Below, in pieces: positions 1 to 5,138 of a stretch of DNA of 6,119 nt (position 1 is the first letter of the stretch; each line of letters opens with the position of its first letter). This DNA is from JBEKCP01 sp050014815 (GTDB lineage Bacteria > Planctomycetota > Planctomycetia > Pirellulales > Thermoguttaceae), in NCBI GenBank assembly GCA_050014815.1, contig JBEKCP010000383.1, forward strand, positions 1 through 6,119. The letters are read 5' to 3'. Made by a program: the position numbers and the translations under genes. The notes beneath the pieces are model-generated. The model searched no databases, was not told the DNA's origin, and worked only from the letters and a program-made list of their open reading frames with translations.

Positions 1-327
1 GAACTGGCCGAAGTCGATGTCCTCCGCCGAGAACCCGCCGGACTCGGGCCCCTGGCCGCCGCCCCACGCCCGGGCCTGCTCAGCGTACGGTCCGCCGGCC
101 CCCATCGTCTCGAACGAGCTGCCGTAGCGGTCGTACATCTCCCGCTTCTTCGGATCGTTGAGCACGTCGAAGGCGGCCTGGATCTGCTGGAATTTCTTCG
201 TGGCCGAGGGGTCCTCCGGGTTCATATCGGGATGATATTTCCGCGCCAGGTCGCGGTAGGCCTTCTGGATCTCGGCCTGCGAGGCGCTGCGGGACACGTC
301 CAAGGTCTTGTAATAATCTTCAGCCAT
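1..327 (-). CDS. DnaJ/CbpA-type J-domain co-chaperone, N-terminal part (truncated by window edge)
   Basis: J-domain co-chaperone that would deliver unfolded clients to DnaK (Hsp70) in the cytoplasm and stimulate its ATPase. Read from an ATG at 325-327, the frame is open for 109 codons and runs off the left edge, so the C-terminus is missing. The start MAEDYYKTLDVSRSAS is the standard J-domain opening. Helix II (KAYRDLARKYHPD) carries the invariant HPD tripeptide at residues 32-34, and helix IV ends in DPKKREMYDRYG. A Gly-rich stretch follows from about residue 70 (GAGGPYAEQARAWGGG, then GGFSAEDIDFGQF), as in the G/F linker of DnaJ and CbpA. With no zinc-finger cysteines seen this far, CbpA/DnaJ-like cannot be separated from full DnaJ. 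It is the last gene of a minus-strand series, but a 364-nt gap and its own promoter suggest independent expression. J-domain identity is near certain; the exact subfamily is not. Confidence 0.95.
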   Translation of the reverse strand, partial: MAEDYYKTLDVSRSASQAEIQKAYRDLARKYHPDMNPEDPSATKKFQQIQAAFDVLNDPKKREMYDRYGSSFETMGAGGPYAEQARAWGGGQGPESGGFSAEDIDFGQF

Positions 328-334
328 GCCCCGT

Positions 335-364
335 ATTGTAGGGCTATTGGCCCCTTTCCATCAA
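335..364 (-). promoter_or_regulatory. Candidate sigma70-type promoter of the J-domain gene, nearly leaderless
   Basis: On the minus strand a TTGATG -35 (plus 359-364) is followed after 18 nt by a TACAAT -10 (plus 335-340), one base from the TATAAT consensus. Only seven bases separate the -10 from the ATG at 327, which puts the predicted transcript start at about 328. The mRNA would have almost no 5' leader, in line with the absence of a Shine-Dalgarno sequence (the bases before ATG are acggggc). This is inferred from hexamer match and spacing only. Confidence 0.5.
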
Positions 365-382
365 GCCAGGGCATGGGTCTGT

Positions 383-400
383 ACGCTCGTTTACGAGCGT
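383..400. repeat. 18-bp perfect inverted repeat upstream of the J-domain promoter
   Basis: The two halves acgctcgt and acgagcgt are perfect reverse complements separated by TT. The site lies 19-36 bp upstream of the predicted -35, a plausible place for a dimeric activator. It is not the CIRCE/HrcA sequence that often controls chaperone genes. A small ccgc-gaa-gcgg hairpin follows directly at 403-413. It may be part of the neighbouring dispersed palindromic element rather than an operator. Confidence 0.5.
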
Positions 401-430
401 TTCCGCGAAGCGGTCCCAGCCATTTTGTCT

Positions 431-571
431 AGCCCAGGCATTTATGCCTGGGCGTTCTGCGTTCCCCCCGTATCCGTCCGATTTCACCTCCGCCGCCTGT
501 GGCGGCGGAGGTGAAATCGGACGGCGGACGCGCGCGCCTGGCTTCAGATCCCAGGCATAAATGCCTGGGCT
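431..571. repeat. 141-bp nested palindromic element (REP/MITE-like)
   Basis: Two identical 22-bp copies in inverted orientation (431-452 and 550-571) flank a central perfect hairpin. Each outer copy is itself a palindrome built on cccaggca-TTTA-tgcctggg (TAAA in the right copy) and folds into an 8-9-bp stem with a 4-nt loop. The centre has 24-nt arms at 474-497 and 501-524 that are exact reverse complements around a TGT loop. The element fills the non-coding gap between the LRR remnant and the J-domain gene. It has no ORF of its own and no U-tract on either strand, so it is not a typical intrinsic terminator. REP-associated tyrosine transposases act on paired small palindromes of this kind; calling it such an element is inference, since no transposase is in the window. 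Positions 572-691 hold nothing I can identify. Confidence 0.8.
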
Positions 572-691
572 GTGAAAAAGCAACAAGAACGAAATCCGGA
601 CGGAGTTCCAAGACTCGCGGAGCAGCCTGCCTTTTCGTCAGCCCAGCCCGGGTCTCTTCTCACACGCCTTTAACCACCCAGGTCGGCCGAA

Positions 692-949
692 CTAGTAGCG
701 CTCGATCTTGCAGTTTGGCAACGCCTCCTGGAGCTTCTTCACGCCTTCGTCTGTCACCTTGGTGCCATCAAGGTACAGCCGTTGGAGCTTGGCCAACCCC
801 TTCAGGTGTTCCAGCACAGCATCCGTGAAGCCGAACCAGCGGAACCGCTCCGACAGGAACAAAAAGCCCTCCAGGGCCAGCAGGCCGACGATCAGCCGGT
901 CGGGCGTGAGGCGATACCAGCGGCAACGGGCTTGAGAACTGTCGGCCAT
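692..949 (-). CDS. Short membrane-anchored protein with one leucine-rich repeat (probable internal-deletion remnant)
   Basis: An 85-residue protein if read from the ATG at 947-949, or 88 from the in-frame ATG at 956-958. Neither has a clear Shine-Dalgarno; I prefer MADSSQAR for the inner start because the family usually begins this way. After a basic segment ending in RWYRLTPDR comes one hydrophobic stretch (LIVGLLALEGFLFLSERF), an N-terminal membrane anchor familiar from planctomycete proteins. The sequence then passes at once into TDAVLEHLKGLAKLQRLYLDGTKVTDEGVKKLQEALPNCKI, the last repeat and cap of a cysteine-free planctomycete LRR domain. Longer relatives have more membrane sequence and several repeats between these ends. 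I infer that the middle was deleted in frame near 824-830, leaving a short ORF that may or may not still be functional. It sits 94 nt downstream of the response regulator on the same strand. Confidence 0.65.
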   Translation of the reverse strand: MADSSQARCRWYRLTPDRLIVGLLALEGFLFLSERFRWFGFTDAVLEHLKGLAKLQRLYLDGTKVTDEGVKKLQEALPNCKIERY

Positions 950-959
950 GCCAACCATT

Positions 960-1042
960 GTAGCCGATGGGCGAGCCGCCGTAGCACAGTGGCAGCCCGT
1001 AGCCTGGTTCTATGTAGCCGGCACGCGGAGTGAGCGGGCTGC
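960..1042. repeat. Intergenic cluster of four GTAGC words with an 8-bp inverted repeat
   Basis: GTAGC occurs at 960, 981, 999 and 1014 on the plus strand (GCTAC in the direction of the flanking genes). An 8-bp inverted pair, gcagcccg at 992-999 and cgggctgc at 1035-1042, encloses the last copies. There is no U-tract, so terminator function after the regulator gene is not supported. It may be a worn dispersed repeat. Confidence 0.35.
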
Positions 1043-1043
1043 A

Positions 1044-2456
1044 TTATCCGAGGCCGTGCTTGGCGAGGCGGTCGCGGAAGGTCGAGGGCTTCATCCCAAG
1101 GGCGGCGGCGGCGGCCGTCTTGTTGCCGCCGGCCAGGCGGAGCGCCCGCTCCAACAACTCCCGCTCGGTCTCGTCCATGGCGGCCTGAAAATCCCTCACC
1201 CCCGGCCCTTCGCCAGAAGCCCTCACCCCCGGCCCCTCTCCCGGAAGGAGAGGGGAGTTCCGGGTGGCCGAGGCGAGGCCGGTCGTCTCGGCCTGGAGCA
1301 ACTCGGGCGTGATGCGGCCCCCGCCCACCAGGTACACCCGTTCCAGGGCGTGGGCCAGCTCGCGGACGTTGCCCGGCCAGGTATGCCGCTCCAAGAGGGC
1401 CATGGCCTCGGGCTCGATGCGGTAGGGGCGGTCGCCGGCCATGCGGCGGAGGAAATGCGTCGCCAAGAGCGGCACGTCTTCGAGCCGCTCGCGCAGGGCG
1501 GGCACCACGATCCGCAGCACGTCCAGCCGGTAATACAGGTCTTCCCGGAAGCTCCCCTCGGCGATCTTCTCCAGGAGGTTCCGCTTGGTCGAGGCGATGA
1601 TCCGCACGTCGGCCTTGATCGGCACGGTGCTGCCGACCCGCTCGAACACCTTCTCGTCGATCGCGCGGAGGAGTTTCGATTGTTGCTCCAGGGGGATGTC
1701 ATCCACGTCGTCGAGGTAGAGGGTGCCGCCTTCGGCCAGGCCGAAGCGTCCGTTGCGGCGCTGGTCGGCGCCGGTGAAGGAGCCTTTCTCGTGGCCGTAG
1801 AGCTCGCTCTCGATGAGGTTGGGGGGGAAGAGGGTGCAACCGACCTTGACGAACGGGAACCCCTGGCGGTGCGAAGCGCGGTGGATCACGCCGGCCACGA
1901 GGTCCTTGCCGACGCCGGTCTCGCCCACCAGCAGCACGTTGGCGTCGGTCCGCGCGCAGATGGCGGCCATGCGGCGGACCCCGCCCACGAGCGCCGAGCC
2001 GCCGATGATCTCGCGATCGACTGCGGCCACGGCGGCCGTGGCGGCGGCGGCGGCCGGGGCGGCTGGGGCGTCCGGCGCGGCCCCTTCGGCCGCCGCCCGA
2101 GTCCGCTCGATCCGCGCCAACAGCGGCAGCAGGTCCTCATTGCGAAACGGCTTGGTCACGAAGTCGAACGCCCCCAGCCGCATCGCCTCCACCGCGACGG
2201 GAATGCTGCCGTAAGCGGTCATCATGATGACGGCCATGCCGGCCGCCGGGCCCTGTTTGATCCGCTTCAGGAGCTCGATGCCGTCGAGCCGGGGCATCTT
2301 CAGGTCGGTCACGACGACGTCGAACCGGTCGGACTGGAGGTGTTCCCATGCCTCCTCACCGTCAGCGGCGGCGACAACTTCGTGTCCCACGGCGGCCAGG
2401 TCGTCGGCCAGCGTGACCCGCTTGATCTTCTCGTCGTCGGCGACCAGGATTCTCAT
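1044..2456 (-). CDS. NtrC-family sigma54-dependent response regulator (receiver, AAA+, Fis-type HTH)
   Basis: A 470-residue transcriptional activator that should use ATP to open sigma54 promoters when its receiver is phosphorylated by a histidine kinase, which is not in this window. Receiver domain 1-118: acidic pair D7-D8, phospho-acceptor D51 (VVVTDLKMP), T80 and K102 (FVTKPF). An Ala/Pro-rich linker spans 121-146. AAA+ domain about 150-380: Walker A GETGVGKD at 178-185, sigma54-contact loop GSFTGA at 225-230, Walker B LYLDDVDD with D249-D250, sensor segment DVRIIAST at 283-290, arginine-finger region FREDLYYR at 303-310, and WPGNVREL at 360-367. A Fis-type HTH lies at about 434-467 (GGNKTAAAAALGMKPSTFRDRL). 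Oddities: the catalytic Walker B Glu is Asp250, the Asn of the glutamate switch is Gly206 (VKVGCT), and residues 399-421 are a translated DNA repeat. The ATG overlaps the transporter stop by 4 bp, so it is probably translated by coupling. Identity is firm; target genes are unknown. Confidence 0.96.
   Translation of the reverse strand: MRILVADDEKIKRVTLADDLAAVGHEVVAAADGEEAWEHLQSDRFDVVVTDLKMPRLDGIELLKRIKQGPAAGMAVIMMTAYGSIPVAVEAMRLGAFDFVTKPFRNEDLLPLLARIERTRAAAEGAAPDAPAAPAAAAATAAVAAVDREIIGGSALVGGVRRMAAICARTDANVLLVGETGVGKDLVAGVIHRASHRQGFPFVKVGCTLFPPNLIESELYGHEKGSFTGADQRRNGRFGLAEGGTLYLDDVDDIPLEQQSKLLRAIDEKVFERVGSTVPIKADVRIIASTKRNLLEKIAEGSFREDLYYRLDVLRIVVPALRERLEDVPLLATHFLRRMAGDRPYRIEPEAMALLERHTWPGNVRELAHALERVYLVGGGRITPELLQAETTGLASATRNSPLLPGEGPGVRASGEGPGVRDFQAAMDETERELLERALRLAGGNKTAAAAALGMKPSTFRDRLAKHGLG
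1193..1262. repeat. Dispersed GC-rich repeat inserted in frame in the regulator's interdomain linker
   Basis: The word ccctcacccccggccc occurs twice, at 1193-1208 and 1220-1235. The second copy runs into a perfect hairpin, cccctctcc (1233-1241) and ggagagggg (1247-1255), with a 5-nt loop. Read in the gene's frame it gives NSPLLPGEGPGVRASGEGPG, a peptide known to arise when this widespread intergenic repeat is translated. It lies between the AAA+ core and the HTH, where extra length is tolerated. A partial second copy explains the doubled GEGPGVR. Confidence 0.75.
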
Positions 2457-4738
2457 GAGGGCTGGTGGGCTTCCATTTGGGCCTGGTAGAGGCGCGTATA
2501 GATTCCGCCGCGGGGCAGGAGCTCGTCGTGGCGGCCGACCTCGGCGATCCGCCCGCCGGCGAGCACGATCAGCCGGTCCGCGCGGCGGAGCGTGCTCAGG
2601 CGGTGGGCGATGGCGATGGTCGTGCGGCCTTGGACGAGGTTCTCCAGCGCCCGCTGGATCTCCCGCTCCGTCTCGGTATCGACCGAGGAGGTGGCCTCGT
2701 CGAGGATGAGGATCCGCGGGTCGATGAGGACGGCGCGGGCGATGGAGATCCGCTGGCGCTCGCCGCCGGAGAGGGTCTGGCCCCGCTCGCCGACCAGGGA
2801 GTCGTAGCCCAGCGGCATCCGCAGGATGAATTCGTGGGCGCGGGCGGCCTTGGCGGCGGCGATGATCTCGGCCCGCGGGGCGTCCGGCCGCCCGTAAGCG
2901 ATGTTCTCGGCGATCGTGCCGTAGAAGAGGAACGGGTCCTGGAGCACGATCCCGATGTTGCGGCGATACTGCTCGACGGGGAAGCTGCGGATGTCGGTGC
3001 CGTCGACCAGGATCGAGCCCTCACCGGCGTCGTAGAAGCGGCAGGCGAGGTTCACCAGGGTTGTCTTGCCGGCGCCGCTGGGGCCCACGACGCCGATCAT
3101 CTCGCCGGGCTCGATCCGGAAATCGAGGTCCTGGAGCACCTGCCGCTCGCCGTAGCGGAATCCGACCTGGCGGAACGCGATCTCGCCGCGGACCCGGCCG
3201 GGCGACACCGGACGGCTCGGCTCCGGCACGCTCGAAACGCGGTCCAGGATCTCGAAGAGCCGCTGCGTGCTGGCAGCCGCCCGTTGCACCGACGCGAACA
3301 TCCGCGACATCGATTCCAGCCGCGTGTAGAAGCGGCCGATGTACAGGAGGAACGCCGTCAGCACGCCCAGGGTGATCATGTGGCTGTGGATCCGGTAGAC
3401 GCCCATGGCCCAGATGACCAGCAGTCCCGCCTGGCTCAACAGCGCGACCATCGGCCAGAAGAAGGTCCAGACCCTGTTCACGCGGTCGTTGCACCGGATG
3501 ATGCGGTCGTTGCTTTGGCGGAACCGCCGGGCCTCGTGATCCTCCTGGGCGAAGGCCTTCACGACGCGGATGCCGGGGATCGTGTCGGCCAGAATGCTGT
3601 TCATCGCACCCCAGGCCCGGTACCCGTGGGCAAAACCCGTTGCCAGGCGGGCGCGGACCCAGACGATAAGCCAGCCGATGATCGGGAAGGTGGCCAGCGT
3701 GGTCAGGCCCAGCAGCGGATCGATCGAAGTCAGCACGGCGGCGGTGCCCAGGATCAGCAGGGAGTCGCTGATGAAGTCCACGGCGGTGTCGGAGAGGAAG
3801 GCGCAGATGCGATCCGTGTCGCTGCTGATCCGCGACATGAGGTCGCCGGTCCGCTTGCCGCTGAAGAACTCCAGCGAGAGCCGCAGGAGGTGGTCGTAGG
3901 TCGTGTTGCGCAGGTCGGCGGCGATCCGCTCGCTGACGCGGCTGCTCACAAAGCCCTGCGCCCAGCTCAAGGCCCAGGCCAGCAGCGCGGAGCCCGCCAT
4001 CCCGCTCAAGTACCAGGCCACCATTGCAAAACGGCCGCGATAGCGCTCGTCCAGGTCCGCAAATGCCCCTGCCCTCGCCGCCGCGTCTTCCCCGGTCGCC
4101 GCAACGATCGCGTCGCTCTCTCCCTGAAAGGGGACGAGGACCTTGTTCATCAGCGGTATGGTCAACAACGGCGGGACCAACCCGGCGGCCGTCGTGGCCA
4201 CCGTCAACGTAAAGCCCAGCAGAATCATCGGCGCATGACGCCGCGCGAATCGCCAGAGGCGAAAGAGGGAGACGGCGCGGGTGGGGTTGCGGGGCAGTCC
4301 TTCGTCGGTTTCCGGTTCCGGGCCCTCCTCAGGCTCGTCGATCACCTGTCCCGACACGAGGCTCCGGTACCGCTGGAGGAAACGCCGCACGCCGCCCGAG
4401 CGGCCCACGGTATGTCGCCAGTGAACAAGCCGGCCGCCGGGCCCGACCAGTTCCAGGAGGCCGACCGTCGCCGATTGGCTCTCGCGGAACTCGACCCCGC
4501 CGGCCAGCGGCCAGGACTGCCAGGCGCCGGCGGGCGGGCCGCCGCGCTCCATCGGCGGCACGGTCGGCGAGAGTACCCGCCGGTTCGTCAACACCACCAG
4601 CCCGTTCCGGAAACGCAGCCTTGCGTCGAGGTCCGGCCGGAAGCAGCCGACCACGGTCTCGCCTTCGCCGAGCTCCGCGGCCAGTTGCGAGCGGACCTCC
4701 TCCGGCAGCGTCTTCCAGGCGTCGGCGTGGTTTTCCAA
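2453..4738 (-). CDS. Half-size ABC exporter (permease-ATPase fusion) with N-terminal PH-like domain
   Basis: A 761-residue inner-membrane exporter subunit expected to work as a homodimer, using ATP to move lipids, drugs or peptides outward; the substrate cannot be read from sequence. Residues about 5-130 form a soluble domain (GEGETVVGCFRPDLDARLRF, then GLVVLTNRRVLSP) that resembles bacterial PH-like domains. The type I exporter transmembrane domain spans about 165-470, with hydrophobic helices near 170-195, 237-262, 314-336, 340-360, 423-445 and 455-472 and a long outer loop between helices 1 and 2. The ATPase has Walker A GPSGAGKT (552-559), Q-loop Q600, signature LSGGE (656-660), Walker B with D680-E681, D-loop SSVD (684-687) and switch H712, so it looks catalytically intact. 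The start is a TTG at 4736-4738 preceded by GGAG with 6-nt spacing. A longer frame from a TTG at 5006-5008 adds 90 residues that merely translate a terminator tract and a dispersed repeat. Its stop overlaps the regulator start (ATGA). Confidence 0.93.
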   Translation of the reverse strand: MENHADAWKTLPEEVRSQLAAELGEGETVVGCFRPDLDARLRFRNGLVVLTNRRVLSPTVPPMERGGPPAGAWQSWPLAGGVEFRESQSATVGLLELVGPGGRLVHWRHTVGRSGGVRRFLQRYRSLVSGQVIDEPEEGPEPETDEGLPRNPTRAVSLFRLWRFARRHAPMILLGFTLTVATTAAGLVPPLLTIPLMNKVLVPFQGESDAIVAATGEDAAARAGAFADLDERYRGRFAMVAWYLSGMAGSALLAWALSWAQGFVSSRVSERIAADLRNTTYDHLLRLSLEFFSGKRTGDLMSRISSDTDRICAFLSDTAVDFISDSLLILGTAAVLTSIDPLLGLTTLATFPIIGWLIVWVRARLATGFAHGYRAWGAMNSILADTIPGIRVVKAFAQEDHEARRFRQSNDRIIRCNDRVNRVWTFFWPMVALLSQAGLLVIWAMGVYRIHSHMITLGVLTAFLLYIGRFYTRLESMSRMFASVQRAAASTQRLFEILDRVSSVPEPSRPVSPGRVRGEIAFRQVGFRYGERQVLQDLDFRIEPGEMIGVVGPSGAGKTTLVNLACRFYDAGEGSILVDGTDIRSFPVEQYRRNIGIVLQDPFLFYGTIAENIAYGRPDAPRAEIIAAAKAARAHEFILRMPLGYDSLVGERGQTLSGGERQRISIARAVLIDPRILILDEATSSVDTETEREIQRALENLVQGRTTIAIAHRLSTLRRADRLIVLAGGRIAEVGRHDELLPRGGIYTRLYQAQMEAHQPS

Positions 4739-4744
4739 GGATGT

Positions 4745-4748
4745 CTCC
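4745..4748 (-). promoter_or_regulatory. Ribosome binding site GGAG that fixes the exporter's TTG start
   Basis: On the minus strand GGAG is followed by six bases (acatcc) and then TTG at 4738-4736. The protein that begins there (ENHADAWKTLPEEV) goes straight into the conserved PH-like domain, which supports this start over the upstream one. Confidence 0.65.
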
Positions 4749-4778
4749 GTTTGGTTCCTGTTGCGGAAACGTAGCCGG

Positions 4779-4858
4779 GGAAAGGGGACAGGCACCGTCG
4801 CCGCAACCCGTTTGCCCACCGCCACATCGAGCGTGGCGACGGAGCCAGTCCCCTTTCC
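4779..4858. repeat. 80-bp imperfect inverted repeat of a dispersed type (aaaggggac...)
   Basis: The 24-nt arms at 4779-4802 and 4835-4858 are reverse complements at 22 of 24 positions, around a 32-nt centre. The two mismatches are three bases apart. The arm core, aaaggggac followed by ggc and ccgtcgcc, resembles a short repeat scattered through many planctomycete-like genomes; this is from general familiarity, not a search. It lies 41 nt upstream of the exporter start and would form a stem in the operon's 5' leader. Confidence 0.7.
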
Positions 4859-4872
4859 GATCTTGCGCAGTA

Positions 4873-4901
4873 GTGTTAAATTCCATGGTACCCTAAAGCA
4901 A
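4873..4901 (-). promoter_or_regulatory. Weak candidate promoter for the exporter-regulator operon
   Basis: TTGCTT (plus 4896-4901) and TAACAC (plus 4873-4878) are 17 nt apart on the minus strand. Both hexamers match consensus poorly. If real, the operon starts downstream of the terminator at 4955-5037 and does not depend on read-through from the upstream RNA. Confidence 0.25.
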
Positions 4902-4954
4902 CGCCCGCTCCAAGTACGCTTTCTCCGCGTCTTCCCGCGACCCGCGGCGCCAAT

Positions 4955-5037
4955 AAAACAAAAAAAGCCTCGAGGCGACGATTCCCAGCACCGTACGGTC
5001 TCCGCCAAGGAGACCTCTACTATCGTCAGCCTCGAGG
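4955..5037 (-). terminator. Strong intrinsic terminator or attenuator with a two-tier stem
   Basis: In minus-strand RNA the 5' arm (plus 5022-5037) and 3' arm (plus 4968-4982) form 15 base pairs with a single bulged U. Each arm contains the self-complementary word cctcgagg. The enclosed segment carries a second perfect hairpin, ggtctcc-ttggc-ggagacc (plus 4997-5015). U7 follows the 3' arm directly (plus 4960-4966), then G and UUUU. No protein gene ends just upstream on this strand, so it ends either a small RNA or an attenuated leader. Confidence 0.75.
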
Positions 5038-5041
5038 TCGA

Positions 5042-5069
5042 GCGCCTTGCGGCCGAAACCGCTCGGCGC
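5042..5069 (-). other. 5' stem-loop of the candidate small RNA
   Basis: Nine Watson-Crick pairs in two blocks (5 and 4) flank a symmetric 2x2 internal loop of GA opposite AA, closed by a 6-nt loop. It begins within a base or two of the predicted transcript start. An alternative pairing (gagcg at plus 5040-5044 with cgctc at 5060-5064) would compete with it, so two mutually exclusive folds are possible. Confidence 0.55.
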
Positions 5070-5077
5070 CTGTAAGA

Positions 5078-5105
5078 TGTTTAGCAGGCCGGTCGATTTT
5101 GTCAA
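5078..5105 (-). promoter_or_regulatory. Candidate sigma70-type promoter with perfect -35, driving the small RNA
   Basis: On the minus strand a consensus TTGACA (plus 5100-5105) is followed after 16 nt by TAAACA (plus 5078-5083). The -10 is only fair (three of six). The start it predicts, at about 5071, falls exactly before the first hairpin, which is the main support. Confidence 0.5.
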
Positions 5106-5107
5106 GA

Positions 5108-5138
5108 GCACCGGCGCGCAGGTGCACCGGCGCGCAGG
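5108..5138. repeat. Short tandem direct repeat, two 15-bp copies
   Basis: The word gcaccggcgcgcagg is present exactly at 5108-5122 and 5124-5138, one base apart. The second copy also forms an 8-bp inverted pair (ccggcgcg at 5127-5134, cgcgccgg at 5155-5162). It looks like simple slippage in GC-rich spacer. The rest of 5139-5260 holds nothing identifiable. Confidence 0.6.

Larger units (their letters stand above)
4955..5071 (-). ncRNA. Candidate structured small RNA or operon leader, about 115 nt, unrecognised class
   Basis: The predicted transcript starts at about 5071, seven bases after the -10 of a TTGACA promoter, and ends in the U-tract at about 4955-4966. Its first element is a compact hairpin: GCGCC pairs with GGCGC (plus 5065-5069 and 5042-5046), a GA/AA internal loop follows, then GCGG pairs with CCGC (plus 5059-5062 and 5049-5052) around a 6-nt loop UUUCGG. 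A short CGAC linker leads into the bulged terminator stem with its own inner hairpin. No motif of SRP RNA, 6S RNA, tmRNA, T-box or a common riboswitch was recognised. The exporter start is about 220 nt downstream, so it could be a cis-acting attenuator for that operon or a free small RNA. Evidence is the agreement of promoter, start, hairpins and terminator; expression and conservation are unknown. Confidence 0.5.

Noticed and set aside
474..524. 24-bp hairpin considered as an intrinsic terminator for the LRR gene
   Set aside because: Neither strand has a U-tract after the stem, and it is nested in a larger symmetric element.
948..2489. 513-codon open frame on the plus strand
   Set aside because: It lies opposite the response regulator, which has complete receiver, AAA+ and HTH motifs. 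Its translation is low-complexity Gly/Ala/His/Arg and contains no known domain, a typical GC-bias shadow.
2465..4774. 769-codon open frame on the plus strand
   Set aside because: It is the antisense of the ABC exporter, with Asp/Ala/Gly/Arg-rich composition and no recognisable domain.
4329..4886. Minus-strand ORF starting MEFNTTAQDRKG
   Set aside because: It overlaps the exporter N-terminus in another frame, where the exporter frame has the conserved domain. Its composition is Arg/Gly/Ala-rich.
4886..4900. agggtacc considered as a T-box-like motif in the exporter leader
   Set aside because: It lacks the rest of the T-box sequence, the specifier stem and a following terminator; the terminator here lies upstream.
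5108..5138. Two repeat copies considered as a CRISPR fragment
   Set aside because: Copies are 15 bp with a 1-bp gap, so no spacer exists, and there are no cas genes.
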